From: Martinezella tropici
GTDB lineage: Bacteria; Pseudomonadota; Alphaproteobacteria; Rhizobiales; Rhizobiaceae
Direction: 5' to 3'
Assembly: GCA_000799755.1 (NCBI GenBank)
Contig: JUHI01000009.1
Coordinates: forward strand, 202,337 to 266,336
DNA length: 64,000 nt
Of the stretch, positions 34,401-42,047 are shown in pieces (position 1 is the stretch's first letter; every line of letters begins with the position of its first letter). Below the pieces are notes generated by a model, which saw only the letters and a program-made list of their open reading frames with translations, was not told the DNA's origin and ran no database searches. A program made the translations under genes and the position numbers.

Positions 34401-34921
34401 GAGGGCTGCTCAATCTGTCGCTGCGCTCGATCGGTCAGGACGACTGGGACGGTTCGCTCGATATCCGCAACTTCGAAATCATCGACGACAAGAAGCTTTC
34501 GACCATTGTATCAACTCCGAGCGGCAAGAACGGCAAGAGCCTAAATTCGGCCGTCAAGCAGAATATCGATACGCGTTCGCAGAGCTTCGAGCGCGGTTTC
34601 GCGCGGCTGGTGATGCGTGACGGCGCGCTCTCGGTGGAAAATGGCGTGGTCCGCGGCGTTCAGGTGGGGGCGACCTTCCAGGGCATGCTGAAGGACGCCA
34701 ACGGCAAGATGGACATGACGGGAACCTTCATGCCCGCCTACGGCCTGAACCGCCTGTTCGCGGAAGTTCCGATCGTCGGCTTCATTCTGGGCAACGGCAG
34801 TGACCGCGGCCTCATCGGCATCACCTTCAGACTGACGGGCACGCTGGAAAAATCCAGCATCCAGATCAACCCATTGTCGATCATCGCGCCGGGTGTTTTC
34901 AGACAGATCTTCGAATATTGA
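31475..34921 (+). CDS. YhdP/AsmA-like large envelope protein
   Basis: A protein of up to 1148 residues. After a basic N-terminus one membrane anchor is seen (about 60-82, LVFFAFLAIILGAVIATIEGG). A very long periplasmic region with repeated beta-rich units follows, ending in an AsmA-like C-terminal domain (ALSVENGVVRGVQVGATFQG, TFMPAYGLNRLFAEVPIVG). AsmA/YhdP-type proteins are thought to carry phospholipid between the inner and outer membranes. The open frame starts with TTG at 31475 without a ribosome-binding site; GTG at 31502 is the main alternative. Confidence 0.88.
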   Translation: MYKRKARAGVIRGEKVTFRKKDLVSLDHLPSAQVEDPLIVHVPERVRRSRSHVWHVCRITLVFFAFLAIILGAVIATIEGGIFDAPLSQKAQTALDRAIGPRYKAEVGATVVRFTSGLRLALEARDVNVLDQESGKHLSTMSAVNMELDPLALIEGRVEIASVAAEGIALDTSLLPQGDPVDWTALRVDALPKGLNAAFDNLDFLQHFVQRGGTNSVRISGFSMKLARQEGDPISLVVDNLTFERDTPGSLHLYGQVTLNGSIALLDVRAGQTEDGHSSSLTAKISNLDLKPLTMTYDPTGTPRQGLMTFADVTLSAVKGGAGVDPKLNAAINVQPGVLYMDHDVQELTHANLNLAYNFDHQTLEIAPSTAQFLNTVAPFSGALIDLDRMDANAGKGFGIDFVIKDGVAASSISGEKPVSFDGRATGRFFSTTKEFQFDNLGISTPQGSLFGSLHMKLGDSSPEISFGGRADKLDTTVVKQLWPFWMASKPRTWVEDNLFGGSVTNAAISVFIPAGRLREASKTGKLQLGKDELHISFDIDGARMNVPGEIPPLRDTKAHFDLTGPNMAVNIDTATSYFSTGRKITLSDSSFSIPATYDKPLMADLDLTIAGSGDAIGELLTYKPLEVLQRTEFKPEDFNGKIVAKVDARIGLIKDQQPPPPDWQAKLNLDNVDLLKPMNNRKIDNLTGAISADPQSVHLQAQAQIDGIPAQIDMVEPTDSKSTVKRARVITATLTDAQRNTVLPGLRDMIEGPVKVELTRIDDDRQGVKVDLGKAALTVPWIGWSKGSGIAATAQFEASGPDNQTALKNFTLKGDGFGASGDLMISKGSLTSASFDSVKLSALDDFSLALKRGKSGGYDVAVSGNSADIRPILARLKSSTSGGQQSSGGDASASATVRANLDKVIGFNDETVGNVKGVYSIVGGKTTAADFTGVTRSGEALVTQMSKGNNGVIRITSGDAGAVARFTDLYKHLKGGLLNLSLRSIGQDDWDGSLDIRNFEIIDDKKLSTIVSTPSGKNGKSLNSAVKQNIDTRSQSFERGFARLVMRDGALSVENGVVRGVQVGATFQGMLKDANGKMDMTGTFMPAYGLNRLFAEVPIVGFILGNGSDRGLIGITFRLTGTLEKSSIQINPLSIIAPGVFRQIFEY

Positions 34922-34972
34922 GCGGCGCGATGCTGCTGCGGCCCTTCGATAGCGGAGGGGCGGCGAGGCAGA

Positions 34973-35299
34973 TTATGTTTCGGCGGCCATCTGTTTGCGT
35001 ATGCGTTGGGAGCCTCCGTCCATACGCCGGGCGAATGGTCGGTCGGGGTCCACAACGCGCCAGAACGGAGCCGTACCGTTTTGGCTGATCTGCACCAGGT
35101 GTCGCTGAACGGTGACCGGGCAGCACGCATCCGCTCCGTATTGCCTGGCAAGCGCCTGTCTTATTCTCCCAAGATCGGATAGCTGACCGGGAGGTGCCGC
35201 CCATAATGCGCGAGAAACCATCTCTTCGCTGGGAATCAACATGCTTTGCGTGAGGCTTCGGCCTTTGCGCCTCGTCTTGATAACAGGCAATTCATCCAT
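34973..35299 (-). CDS. Small alkyltransferase-like (MGMT-related?) protein
   Basis: A 108-residue protein. Residues 35-95 (LWAAPPGQLSDLGRIRQAL and TAPFWRVVDPDRPFARRM) look like the DNA-binding C-terminal part of MGMT/ATL proteins, with the PxWRVV pattern in place of PCHRVV. The catalytic Cys of active alkyltransferases is missing at that position, but a CCPVTVQRHL segment is unusual. This match is by eye and weak. GGAGG seven bases before the ATG at 35299 supports that start over the longer frame to 35443. Confidence 0.55.
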   Translation of the reverse strand: MDELPVIKTRRKGRSLTQSMLIPSEEMVSRALWAAPPGQLSDLGRIRQALARQYGADACCPVTVQRHLVQISQNGTAPFWRVVDPDRPFARRMDGGSQRIRKQMAAET

Positions 35300-35446
35300 A
35301 ATCCCACCTCCAGGACTGACATTCCGCCAAAGGACGTGCGGACGAGTCGTGATCCGACATTGCAGGTGCGGAAAACCTGCAGAGCGACGTGCTATGACCT
35401 CCGGGTCGGCAACCTTCAACCACCGCGACATCTGTCGGAGCATTCC

Positions 35447-36343
35447 ATGTCCGCGCTTCTATCGACGTTTCGGGCAAGCTATGGCACCGTGAGCTTCATG
35501 ACCGAATTCAAATCGCGCCTTGCAAATTGGACGACGGGCAATTGCAACGCAAATGGCATCGACATTCATTATCTGCGAACAGGTGGCGATTATCCTCCGT
35601 TGATCGCTTTGCACGGGCTGCTCGGTGACGGCGCGTGTCTGGCGCCGCTGGCGCGAGCGTTGGAGAGTGACTTTGACCTCGTGTTGCCTGATGCCAGAGG
35701 ACACGGAAAATCCAGCGCGCCTGCCAAGGGATATTCATATGGCGACCAGGCGGGCGACGTCGTCGAACTCCTGAGGAGTTTGAAGCTAAAAGCGCCAATA
35801 TTGCTTGGTCATTCGATGGGAGGCATGACTGCTGCCGTCGCCGCTCGCGAACTTGGAGCAGGAGTTTCAGGCGTCGTTCTGGTCGATCCGACCTTCATAA
35901 GCCCAGAATGGCAACGTGAAGTTTTTGAAAGCGATATCGCCGAAGAACAGCGGCGATCGCTCCTTTCGCACAGATCCGATCTGCTTGTCGAAGCGCGGGG
36001 TCGGCATCCATTGCGATCGATGGAGATTCTGGAATACTTGGTTGACGCGAAGTTTCGGACCAGCATGTCCGTATTCGAGGTGCTCACACCGCCAAACCCC
36101 GACTACCGTGAGCTCGTGCGAAGCTTAAGCGTGCCTATTCTGCTCGTGATCGCGGAAAGGGGGATTGTCTCGCTGCATATGGCCCGCGAGCTGCAAGAAC
36201 TCAATCCCTTGCTTCGATACGAACTGATCGCCGACGCCGGTCATGGCATCCCCTATGATCAGCCCGAGCGATTGGGAGCGGTGATCATGTCCGTCCTGCG
36301 GGCGACATCGAATCCGTGGGTCGGATCAATGCATATCCACTGA
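35447..36343 (+). CDS. Alpha/beta hydrolase
   Basis: A 298-residue alpha/beta hydrolase. The nucleophile elbow is LLGHSMGGM and the oxyanion region LIALHGLLGDG. DARGHGKS precedes strand 5, and the catalytic His is probably in DAGHGIPYDQPE. The fold suggests an esterase, lactonase or C-C hydrolase; the substrate is not predictable. Start alternatives are 35447 (GGAG six bases upstream, chosen) and 35498. It converges on tyrS with a shared terminator between. Confidence 0.85.
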   Translation: MSALLSTFRASYGTVSFMTEFKSRLANWTTGNCNANGIDIHYLRTGGDYPPLIALHGLLGDGACLAPLARALESDFDLVLPDARGHGKSSAPAKGYSYGDQAGDVVELLRSLKLKAPILLGHSMGGMTAAVAARELGAGVSGVVLVDPTFISPEWQREVFESDIAEEQRRSLLSHRSDLLVEARGRHPLRSMEILEYLVDAKFRTSMSVFEVLTPPNPDYRELVRSLSVPILLVIAERGIVSLHMARELQELNPLLRYELIADAGHGIPYDQPERLGAVIMSVLRATSNPWVGSMHIH

Positions 36344-36394
36344 CCGAGCCGTTTCATTTTCTTGTCAGTTGGTCTTCGGCTTGGCAAAGACAAT

Positions 36395-36420
36395 AAAGCC
36401 GGCGAGAGGTCGCCGGCTTT
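36395..36420. terminator. Bidirectional intrinsic terminator
   Basis: AAAGCCGGCGA and TCGCCGGCTTT form a perfect 11-bp stem with a GAGG loop. On the minus strand it is followed by TTTATTG and lies 26 bases after the tyrS stop; on the plus strand it lies 52 bases after the alpha/beta hydrolase stop. It probably ends both convergent transcripts. Confidence 0.75.
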
Positions 36421-36445
36421 GCAGGTTCTCACGCTGCTCGATCGC

Positions 36446-37702
36446 TCAAGCGGCCGGGCGGATCAGAATGTGCTTCTTCTTGCCGAGCGAGAGCTTGATC
36501 ACGCCATCCGCGGTAATCTCGCCGGTGCCGATGAGCTTGCGCTCGTCGCTGACGGCTTGGTCGTTGATGCGCACCGCGCCGCCCTGAACGTGACGACGGG
36601 CTTCGCCGTTCGAGGCGGCAAGGCCGGCGCGCACGATGAGCGCCAGAAGGCCGATGCCGGCCTCCAGTTCGGAGGCGGGGACATCGATCGTCGGCAGGTT
36701 TTCGGACAGGCCGCCTTCCTCGAAGGTCTTGCGGGCCGTTTCGGCAGCCTGCTCGGCAGCCGCGCGGCCGTGAAGGATCGCGGTGACCTCGGTCGCGAGG
36801 ATCTTCTTGACCTCGTTGATCTCAGAGCCGGCGAGCGCGGAGAGGCGAGCAATCTCGTCCATCGGCAGCGTCGTGTAGAGCTTGAGGAATCGCGAGACGT
36901 CGGCATCCTCGGTGTTGCGCCAGTACTGCCAGAAATCATAGGCCGACAGCAGGTCAGCATTCAGCCATACCGCGCCGGTTGCCGATTTGCCCATCTTTGC
37001 ACCGGACGCCGTCGTCAGCAGCGGCGAGGTCAAGGCAAAAAGCTGCTTGGTCCCCATGCGGTGACCGAGGTCGATGCCGTTGACGATATTGCCCCACTGA
37101 TCCGAGCCGCCCATCTGCAGGCGGCAATCGTAACGCTTGGCCAGTTCGACGAAGTCGTAGGCCTGCAGGATCATGTAGTTGAATTCGAGGAAGGAGAGCG
37201 ATTGCTCGCGATCCAGCCGTGTCTTGACGCTGTCGAAGGACAGCATGCGGTTGACCGAAAAGTGGCGGCCGACGTCACGAAGGAATTCGAGATAATTCAG
37301 CGAGCGCAGCCATTCGGCGTTGTTGATCATCAACGCATCTTTTGGGCCTTCGCCGTAGCCAAGGTAGTTCGAGAAGCAGCGCTTGATCGAGGCAATGTTG
37401 CTTTCGATCATGTCGACCGTCATCAGCTGGCGGGACTCTTCCTTGAAGGAGGGGTCGCCGACCATGCCGGTACCGCCACCCATTAGCGAGATTGGCCGAT
37501 GGCCGGTCGCCTGCATCCAGTGCAGCATCATGATCTGGATCAGCGAGCCCGCATGCAGGCTCGATGCGGTTGGATCGAAGCCGATATAGGCTGTCACAGT
37601 TTCCTTGGCGAAGAGGTCGTCGAGGCCGGCTTCATCGGAAATCTGATGAATGAAGCCGCGCTCTTGCAGCGTGCGCAGGAAATCGGATTTGAATTCAGCC
37701 AT
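36446..37702 (-). CDS. tyrS: Tyrosyl-tRNA synthetase
   Basis: A 418-residue class I aminoacyl-tRNA synthetase. The HIGH-type motif reads PTASSLHAGSL, tyrosine-binding elements include YIGFD and QAYDFVEL, and the KMSKS motif is KMGKS. A C-terminal S4-like RNA-binding segment (about 350-418, AGLAASNGEARRHVQGGAV) completes the bacterial TyrRS layout. The ATG at 37702 (MAEFKSDFLRTL) is the normal start; the frame continues to 37939 without support. Confidence 0.97.
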   Translation of the reverse strand: MAEFKSDFLRTLQERGFIHQISDEAGLDDLFAKETVTAYIGFDPTASSLHAGSLIQIMMLHWMQATGHRPISLMGGGTGMVGDPSFKEESRQLMTVDMIESNIASIKRCFSNYLGYGEGPKDALMINNAEWLRSLNYLEFLRDVGRHFSVNRMLSFDSVKTRLDREQSLSFLEFNYMILQAYDFVELAKRYDCRLQMGGSDQWGNIVNGIDLGHRMGTKQLFALTSPLLTTASGAKMGKSATGAVWLNADLLSAYDFWQYWRNTEDADVSRFLKLYTTLPMDEIARLSALAGSEINEVKKILATEVTAILHGRAAAEQAAETARKTFEEGGLSENLPTIDVPASELEAGIGLLALIVRAGLAASNGEARRHVQGGAVRINDQAVSDERKLIGTGEITADGVIKLSLGKKKHILIRPAA

Positions 37703-37997
37703 GATCTTGGTCTCTCGATGCCACAACGCTTGAGGATGCGGCGAAGTCGCTGTTGTTGAAAGTCGCGGGGCGCGTTTATCATCGATTTGCCGGCGCGTCA
37801 TCATTTTGGTGGCGCAGGCATCAAGTTTCGGTCGGGTTGGCGGGTCGATCGAGCTTTGTAAGCGGGCCTTTTCAATGTGAAGAGATCGTAACATCGCCCC
37901 GAAGCTGCCAGGAATAAGCCGTGCATTTGCCCGAATCAAATCCTAGTGATCTTTTGTTGATCCCGTGTGCGCCACATGTTTCCTGAAAGAAACCGGT

Positions 37998-40373
37998 ATG
38001 TCACCTTTGCTTTCGATGATGGGATTGTCATTCAAAAAGACGATCTGGGCATTTCTTGCCACGATATTGGTTTTGGGCGGTATCGCTGCGGCGAACCCGG
38101 CCGAAGCGCAAGGTTCAGCTGAGAAGAGAATGGCGCTCGTGGTGGGTAACGCCGCCTACAAGGCGGGTGCCTTGCCGACGCCGGCCAACGATGCCGGTCT
38201 GATCGCACAAACCCTGCAGGCCGCGGGGTTCGATGTGATCGGCGCGCGCGACCTCGATCAGAATGATTTGCGCGATGCGATGCGCGACTTTCTGACGAAG
38301 GCGAATGCGGCAGGCCCGAACACCGTCGTCTTCGTCTACCTGGCCGGTTACGGCGTGCAATATCAGGGCGATAATTATTTCGTGCCCGTCGATGCGCAGA
38401 TGGCCAATGCCACGGATGTCCCGGTCCAGGCGATCCGCATCAGTGATTTCACCAAATCGCTGTCCGCCCTGAACAACCGTGGCAGCATCGTCGTGCTGGA
38501 TGCCGCAAGGGCCAATCCCTTCGTGAAATCCGACCAGCCGCTGGCCGGCGGTCTGGCCCTGGTCGATCCGGATACCAATCAGCTGATCGCCTTCAATGCC
38601 GCGCCCGGCACGGTGGCGCCGCAGGAGGCCGGTCCCTATGGTTCCTACGCCCATGCGCTGGCGGAGATGATCCGCGTCGGCGGCCTGTCGCTCGATGATG
38701 TGTTCGATCGCACGCGGCTTCGGGTCAGCGATCTGACGAAGGGCGCCGAGATCTCCTGGGATGCTTCCAAGTTCAAGAATGCCTTCAACTTCTTCGATCG
38801 CGGTCCCGATGCGCCGGCCGTTGCGGTGTCGACCGCCGATGCCGTGGCGAACCGGACGAAGCCGATCCGCGATTTCGACGAGCGGGATGCCTATTTCGCC
38901 GCGCTCGATCGCGATACGCTTCAGGGCTACGAGGATTTCCTCGCCGCCTATCCGGACGATTCCATGGCCAGGCGCGTGCGCGCAATCGTTGCCGCCCGCC
39001 GCGAAGCGATCACCTGGCGCGAGACCTGGCGCGATGACACGCCACAGGCCTATTGGTCCTATCTGAGGCGTTATCCGCATGGCCCGCATATGTGGGATGC
39101 CCGCCGTCGCCTCGAGCATCTCGAGGCAGCGCTCGAGCCGCCGCCGTCATTTGCCGTGATCGAGTATGACGTGCCGCCGCCGCCACCGCCGGAAATCGTC
39201 TATGTCGACCGGCCCGTGCTCTACTTCGACGATGCCGATTTCGGCTATGCGCCGCCGCCGCCGGTCGTCTTCCTGGCGCCGCCGCCGCCGGATTTCGTCG
39301 TGCTGGCGCCGCCGCAGCCCGCTGTCGATCTCTATGTGTTGCCGGCGCCGATCTTCGTTCCCGTGCCCGCATGGGTCGAGCCGCCACGCGATATTGCGCC
39401 GCCTGAAAACAACATCATCTTCAACAATATCCACAATACGGTCGTGAACAACACGACGGTCATCAACAACAACAATACTGTCGTCAACGAGAATGGGGCT
39501 GCACCCGCAGCACCTGGATTGACGACTGGCCAGAAGCTCGCCGGCGCGGCTGTCCTTGCCGGTGCTGGCGCTGCGGCACTGCATGTTGCCCTGCCGCCAT
39601 CGGTGCAGAAGAAGGCGGCGGTTCTGCAAAAGCAGAATCCGGCCGCAGCCGCCAAGGCAACGCCTGGAGCCGCTCCGGCGGTTGCTCCTTCGGCTCAGCC
39701 GCAATCTGGAAATACCGCCGCTCATGCGCTTCCGGGCGCCAACGGTCAGCCGCTGCCGGCCGCCGGCAAGCTGCCGGGCAATCCGGGAGCGGCTCAGGCA
39801 AAGCCGGGACAAGCGCCGCAAGCCGCGCCCAATGGCGTGCATAATCCGGCTGTCGCCACGCAGCCCGTCCAGCCGGGCGCCAATGCCAATGCCAACGCCA
39901 ACGCCCATGCGCTTCCCGGCTCGAAGGGGCAACCGCTGCCGCCTGCCGGAAACCTGCCTGCGGGGAAGGGTCAAAACCAGATCGCCAAGACCCCGGCTCC
40001 TCAGGCGGCTCCTGGCGGCAAACCGAATCCGGTAGCCGCTGCACCGAAGCCGAACGCTCACGGCCAGCCGATGAAGCCGGCAACGCCGCCGGCCGCTGTC
40101 GCCAGGGCGCCTGTGAAGCCACCCGCAGCGGCCAAGAGCCAGCCGCATGTGGCGGCCGCACCGCCGCGGCGCGCTCCAGCAGCTGTCTCGCAGCCGAAGC
40201 CTGCGCCCCACGTGGTCGAGCAGGCGAGGGCGCCAGCTCCGAAGCCGCAGGCACAGCCGAGACCGCAGCCTCAGCCCAAGGTGGAACAGCAGGCGAGGAG
40301 ACAGCCGCCCCCGCCGCCAAAGCCTCAGGAAAAGAGGAAATGCGGCGCGCCGGGCCTGCCCGCATGCCATTGA
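37998..40373 (+). CDS. Caspase-fold (C14) protein lacking both catalytic residues
   Basis: A 791-residue secreted protein. A signal peptide ends near ANPAEA. The caspase p20-like domain (about 38-260) starts KRMALVVGNAAYKAGALPTPANDA. The canonical Gly-His pair reads VYLAGYGVQYQG (Tyr118 for His) and the DACR motif reads VVLDAARANPF (Ala170 for Cys), so peptidase activity is not expected. A middle region (about 300-490) is Pro/Val-rich with repeated PPPPP stretches. An Asn-rich segment (about 465-500) and a Pro/Ala/Gln-rich tail with a repeated HALPG-x-x-GQPLP unit follow. Its role is unknown; pseudo-caspases may act as scaffolds or sensors. Confidence 0.82.
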   Translation: MSPLLSMMGLSFKKTIWAFLATILVLGGIAAANPAEAQGSAEKRMALVVGNAAYKAGALPTPANDAGLIAQTLQAAGFDVIGARDLDQNDLRDAMRDFLTKANAAGPNTVVFVYLAGYGVQYQGDNYFVPVDAQMANATDVPVQAIRISDFTKSLSALNNRGSIVVLDAARANPFVKSDQPLAGGLALVDPDTNQLIAFNAAPGTVAPQEAGPYGSYAHALAEMIRVGGLSLDDVFDRTRLRVSDLTKGAEISWDASKFKNAFNFFDRGPDAPAVAVSTADAVANRTKPIRDFDERDAYFAALDRDTLQGYEDFLAAYPDDSMARRVRAIVAARREAITWRETWRDDTPQAYWSYLRRYPHGPHMWDARRRLEHLEAALEPPPSFAVIEYDVPPPPPPEIVYVDRPVLYFDDADFGYAPPPPVVFLAPPPPDFVVLAPPQPAVDLYVLPAPIFVPVPAWVEPPRDIAPPENNIIFNNIHNTVVNNTTVINNNNTVVNENGAAPAAPGLTTGQKLAGAAVLAGAGAAALHVALPPSVQKKAAVLQKQNPAAAAKATPGAAPAVAPSAQPQSGNTAAHALPGANGQPLPAAGKLPGNPGAAQAKPGQAPQAAPNGVHNPAVATQPVQPGANANANANAHALPGSKGQPLPPAGNLPAGKGQNQIAKTPAPQAAPGGKPNPVAAAPKPNAHGQPMKPATPPAAVARAPVKPPAAAKSQPHVAAAPPRRAPAAVSQPKPAPHVVEQARAPAPKPQAQPRPQPQPKVEQQARRQPPPPPKPQEKRKCGAPGLPACH

Positions 40374-40395
40374 TCTCCACCATGCAATGATTGAC

Positions 40396-40421
40396 CGAAG
40401 GCCCGCATATGCGGGCCTTCG
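40396..40421 (+). terminator. 26-bp perfect palindrome after the caspase-like gene
   Basis: CGAAGGCCCGCAT and its exact reverse complement form a 26-bp uninterrupted palindrome starting 22 bases after the stop codon. TATTTCG follows, so the T tract is weak. It probably ends the caspase-like transcript; it could also be a protein-binding site. Confidence 0.5.
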
Positions 40422-40555
40422 TATTTCGAAAACTGCTCGATCGCTCTTGTTGAAATCCTGCCCGGTGGTTACCACTGACGGATCGGTTCGCGATCGGTAT
40501 TCATTCTTGAATGCGGACCGCAGGTTTCTGTGCAGTCAGAAGAGCAGACGAGCCA

Positions 40556-41071
40556 ATGAGCAACGCCATCATACTCGAAACACCGCGTCTCGTTCTGACG
40601 ATGTGGGACAAGAGCGATGCCGAGATAATCAGGCAGCTGCACTCGACGATCGAGACGACTCGTTATCTCTCGGGCGGTGTGCCATGGACGCTGGAGAAGG
40701 CAGAGGAGCGGCTGCAGAGCTGGTTCGATGAGCAGGCGCGCGACGGTACGACCAAATACAAGATGCTGCGGCGTGAAGACGGCCGTTTCATCGGTCGTGC
40801 CGGCTTCTCACGGTTTCTGGAGAGCGGCCGGGGCGAGTTCGAGCTCGGCTATTCACTTCAGAAGGATGCCTGGGGCAACGGATATGCAACGGAAATTGCC
40901 GGCGCCCTGGCGAAATGGTTTTTCACGCGTGGCATTGCTGATCGGTTCATCGCATTTACGCATCCGGAAAACGTTGCATCACAGCGAGTTCTCCAAAAGA
41001 TCGGCATGCAATACGATGCGCCGATCGTGGTCGGCGGTGCCAAAGGACTTTGTTTCAGGATGTCGCGCTAA
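40556..41071 (+). CDS. GNAT family N-acetyltransferase (RimJ/RimL-like)
   Basis: A 171-residue acetyltransferase beginning with the RimJ/L pattern ETPRLVLTMWDKSDA. The acetyl-CoA loop is LQKDAWGNGYATEIAGAL, and the C-terminal strand HPENVASQRVLQKIGMQY is typical. The acceptor is unknown. The ATG at 40556 was chosen because it gives the standard N-terminus; an ATG at 40511 would add an unrelated leader. Confidence 0.9.
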   Translation: MSNAIILETPRLVLTMWDKSDAEIIRQLHSTIETTRYLSGGVPWTLEKAEERLQSWFDEQARDGTTKYKMLRREDGRFIGRAGFSRFLESGRGEFELGYSLQKDAWGNGYATEIAGALAKWFFTRGIADRFIAFTHPENVASQRVLQKIGMQYDAPIVVGGAKGLCFRMSR

Positions 41072-41136
41072 GTCAGCAATGTGGAGCGTTCCCGCGTTTC
41101 AAAGAACGGTGGAAACGCTCCGAGAGGGGATACCTC

Positions 41137-41814
41137 TTAGCGAATGCGCTTCGCGGCCGGTTCCGGCACCAGTTCGCCGTTCAGGCGACGGTCGAGATAA
41201 TCCTCGCATTCGCCCAGCAGGGTTTCGACCTGGCCGTTGAAGAAGTGATTGGCGCCCGACACGACCTTGTGCGTGATCAGGATGCCCTTCTGCGTCTTCA
41301 GCTTCTCCACGAGGCCGTTGACGTCCTTTTCCGGGGCAACCTTGTCGGCGTCGCCATTGATGATCAGGCCGGATGACGGGCACGGTGCGAGGAAGGAGAA
41401 GTCATAGATGTTCGGCTGCGGCGCAATCGACATGAAGCCTTCGATTTCCGGACGGCGCATCAGGAGCTGCATGCCGATCCAGGCGCCGAAGGAATAGCCG
41501 GCAACCCAGCAGCTTTTCGAATCGGGATGGAGGCTCTGCACCCAGTCGAGCGCCGATGCCGCATCGGAGAGCTCGCCGGCGCCATGGTCGAATTCGCCCT
41601 GGCTGCGGCCGATGCCGCGGAAATTGAAGCGTAGCGTGGTGAAGCCGCGCTTCTGGAACATATAGAAGAGCTGGTAGACGACCTGATTGTTCATCGTGCC
41701 GCCGAACTGCGGGTGGGGATGAAGGATAATCGCGATCGGGGCGCTTTTTTCCTTGGAGGGCTGATAGCGGCCTTCAAGGCGACCCGCGGGGCCGTTGAAA
41801 ATTACTTCGGGCAT
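41137..41814 (-). CDS. Alpha/beta hydrolase
   Basis: A 225-residue hydrolase. The N-terminal IILHPHPQFGGTMNNQVV is characteristic of a conserved bacterial esterase-like group. The nucleophile is in WVAGYSFGAWIG, the acid in INGDADKV, and the His in GANHFFNGQ. Its substrate is unknown. It is divergent from the suf operon. The ATG at 41814 gives the usual start MPEVIFNGPAGRLEGRY. Confidence 0.9.
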   Translation of the reverse strand: MPEVIFNGPAGRLEGRYQPSKEKSAPIAIILHPHPQFGGTMNNQVVYQLFYMFQKRGFTTLRFNFRGIGRSQGEFDHGAGELSDAASALDWVQSLHPDSKSCWVAGYSFGAWIGMQLLMRRPEIEGFMSIAPQPNIYDFSFLAPCPSSGLIINGDADKVAPEKDVNGLVEKLKTQKGILITHKVVSGANHFFNGQVETLLGECEDYLDRRLNGELVPEPAAKRIR

Positions 41815-41871
41815 CGATACTCCGGCTCTTCTTTTTCTGCGTTCAAACCTAACGGCACGCAGCAAGTTGAC

Positions 41872-41900
41872 TTGACGAATGCGCTCATCTTTTCTAGAAC
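41872..41900 (+). promoter_or_regulatory. Likely promoter of the suf operon
   Basis: TTGACG (41872-41877) and TAGAAC (41895-41900) are spaced by 17 bases and point toward the first suf gene. A second TTGACT overlaps at 41867, and TAGAAC recurs 12 bases after the first copy. A 148-base leader would remain. Regulators known to act on rhizobial suf genes (RirA, IscR) could bind here, but no consensus site was clearly matched. Confidence 0.45.
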
Positions 41901-42047
41901 GCAGTTTAGAACAATTCGAAACTTGATGCGGTGGTCCGCGCGTTGTCTGTGCAACGGTTTGTGGAACGTGTCATAAGGCATGCTCGGCTGATATTTCAAG
42001 GAAAATGAGCCGGTCGCAGCAAAGCAACGTCGCGCAGGAAGAAGATT

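Noticed and set aside
41896..41912. LexA-like GAAC direct repeat near the suf promoter
   Set aside because: The two GAAC copies are 12 bases apart rather than the 11 expected for the rhizobial LexA box (GTTC-N7-GTTC).
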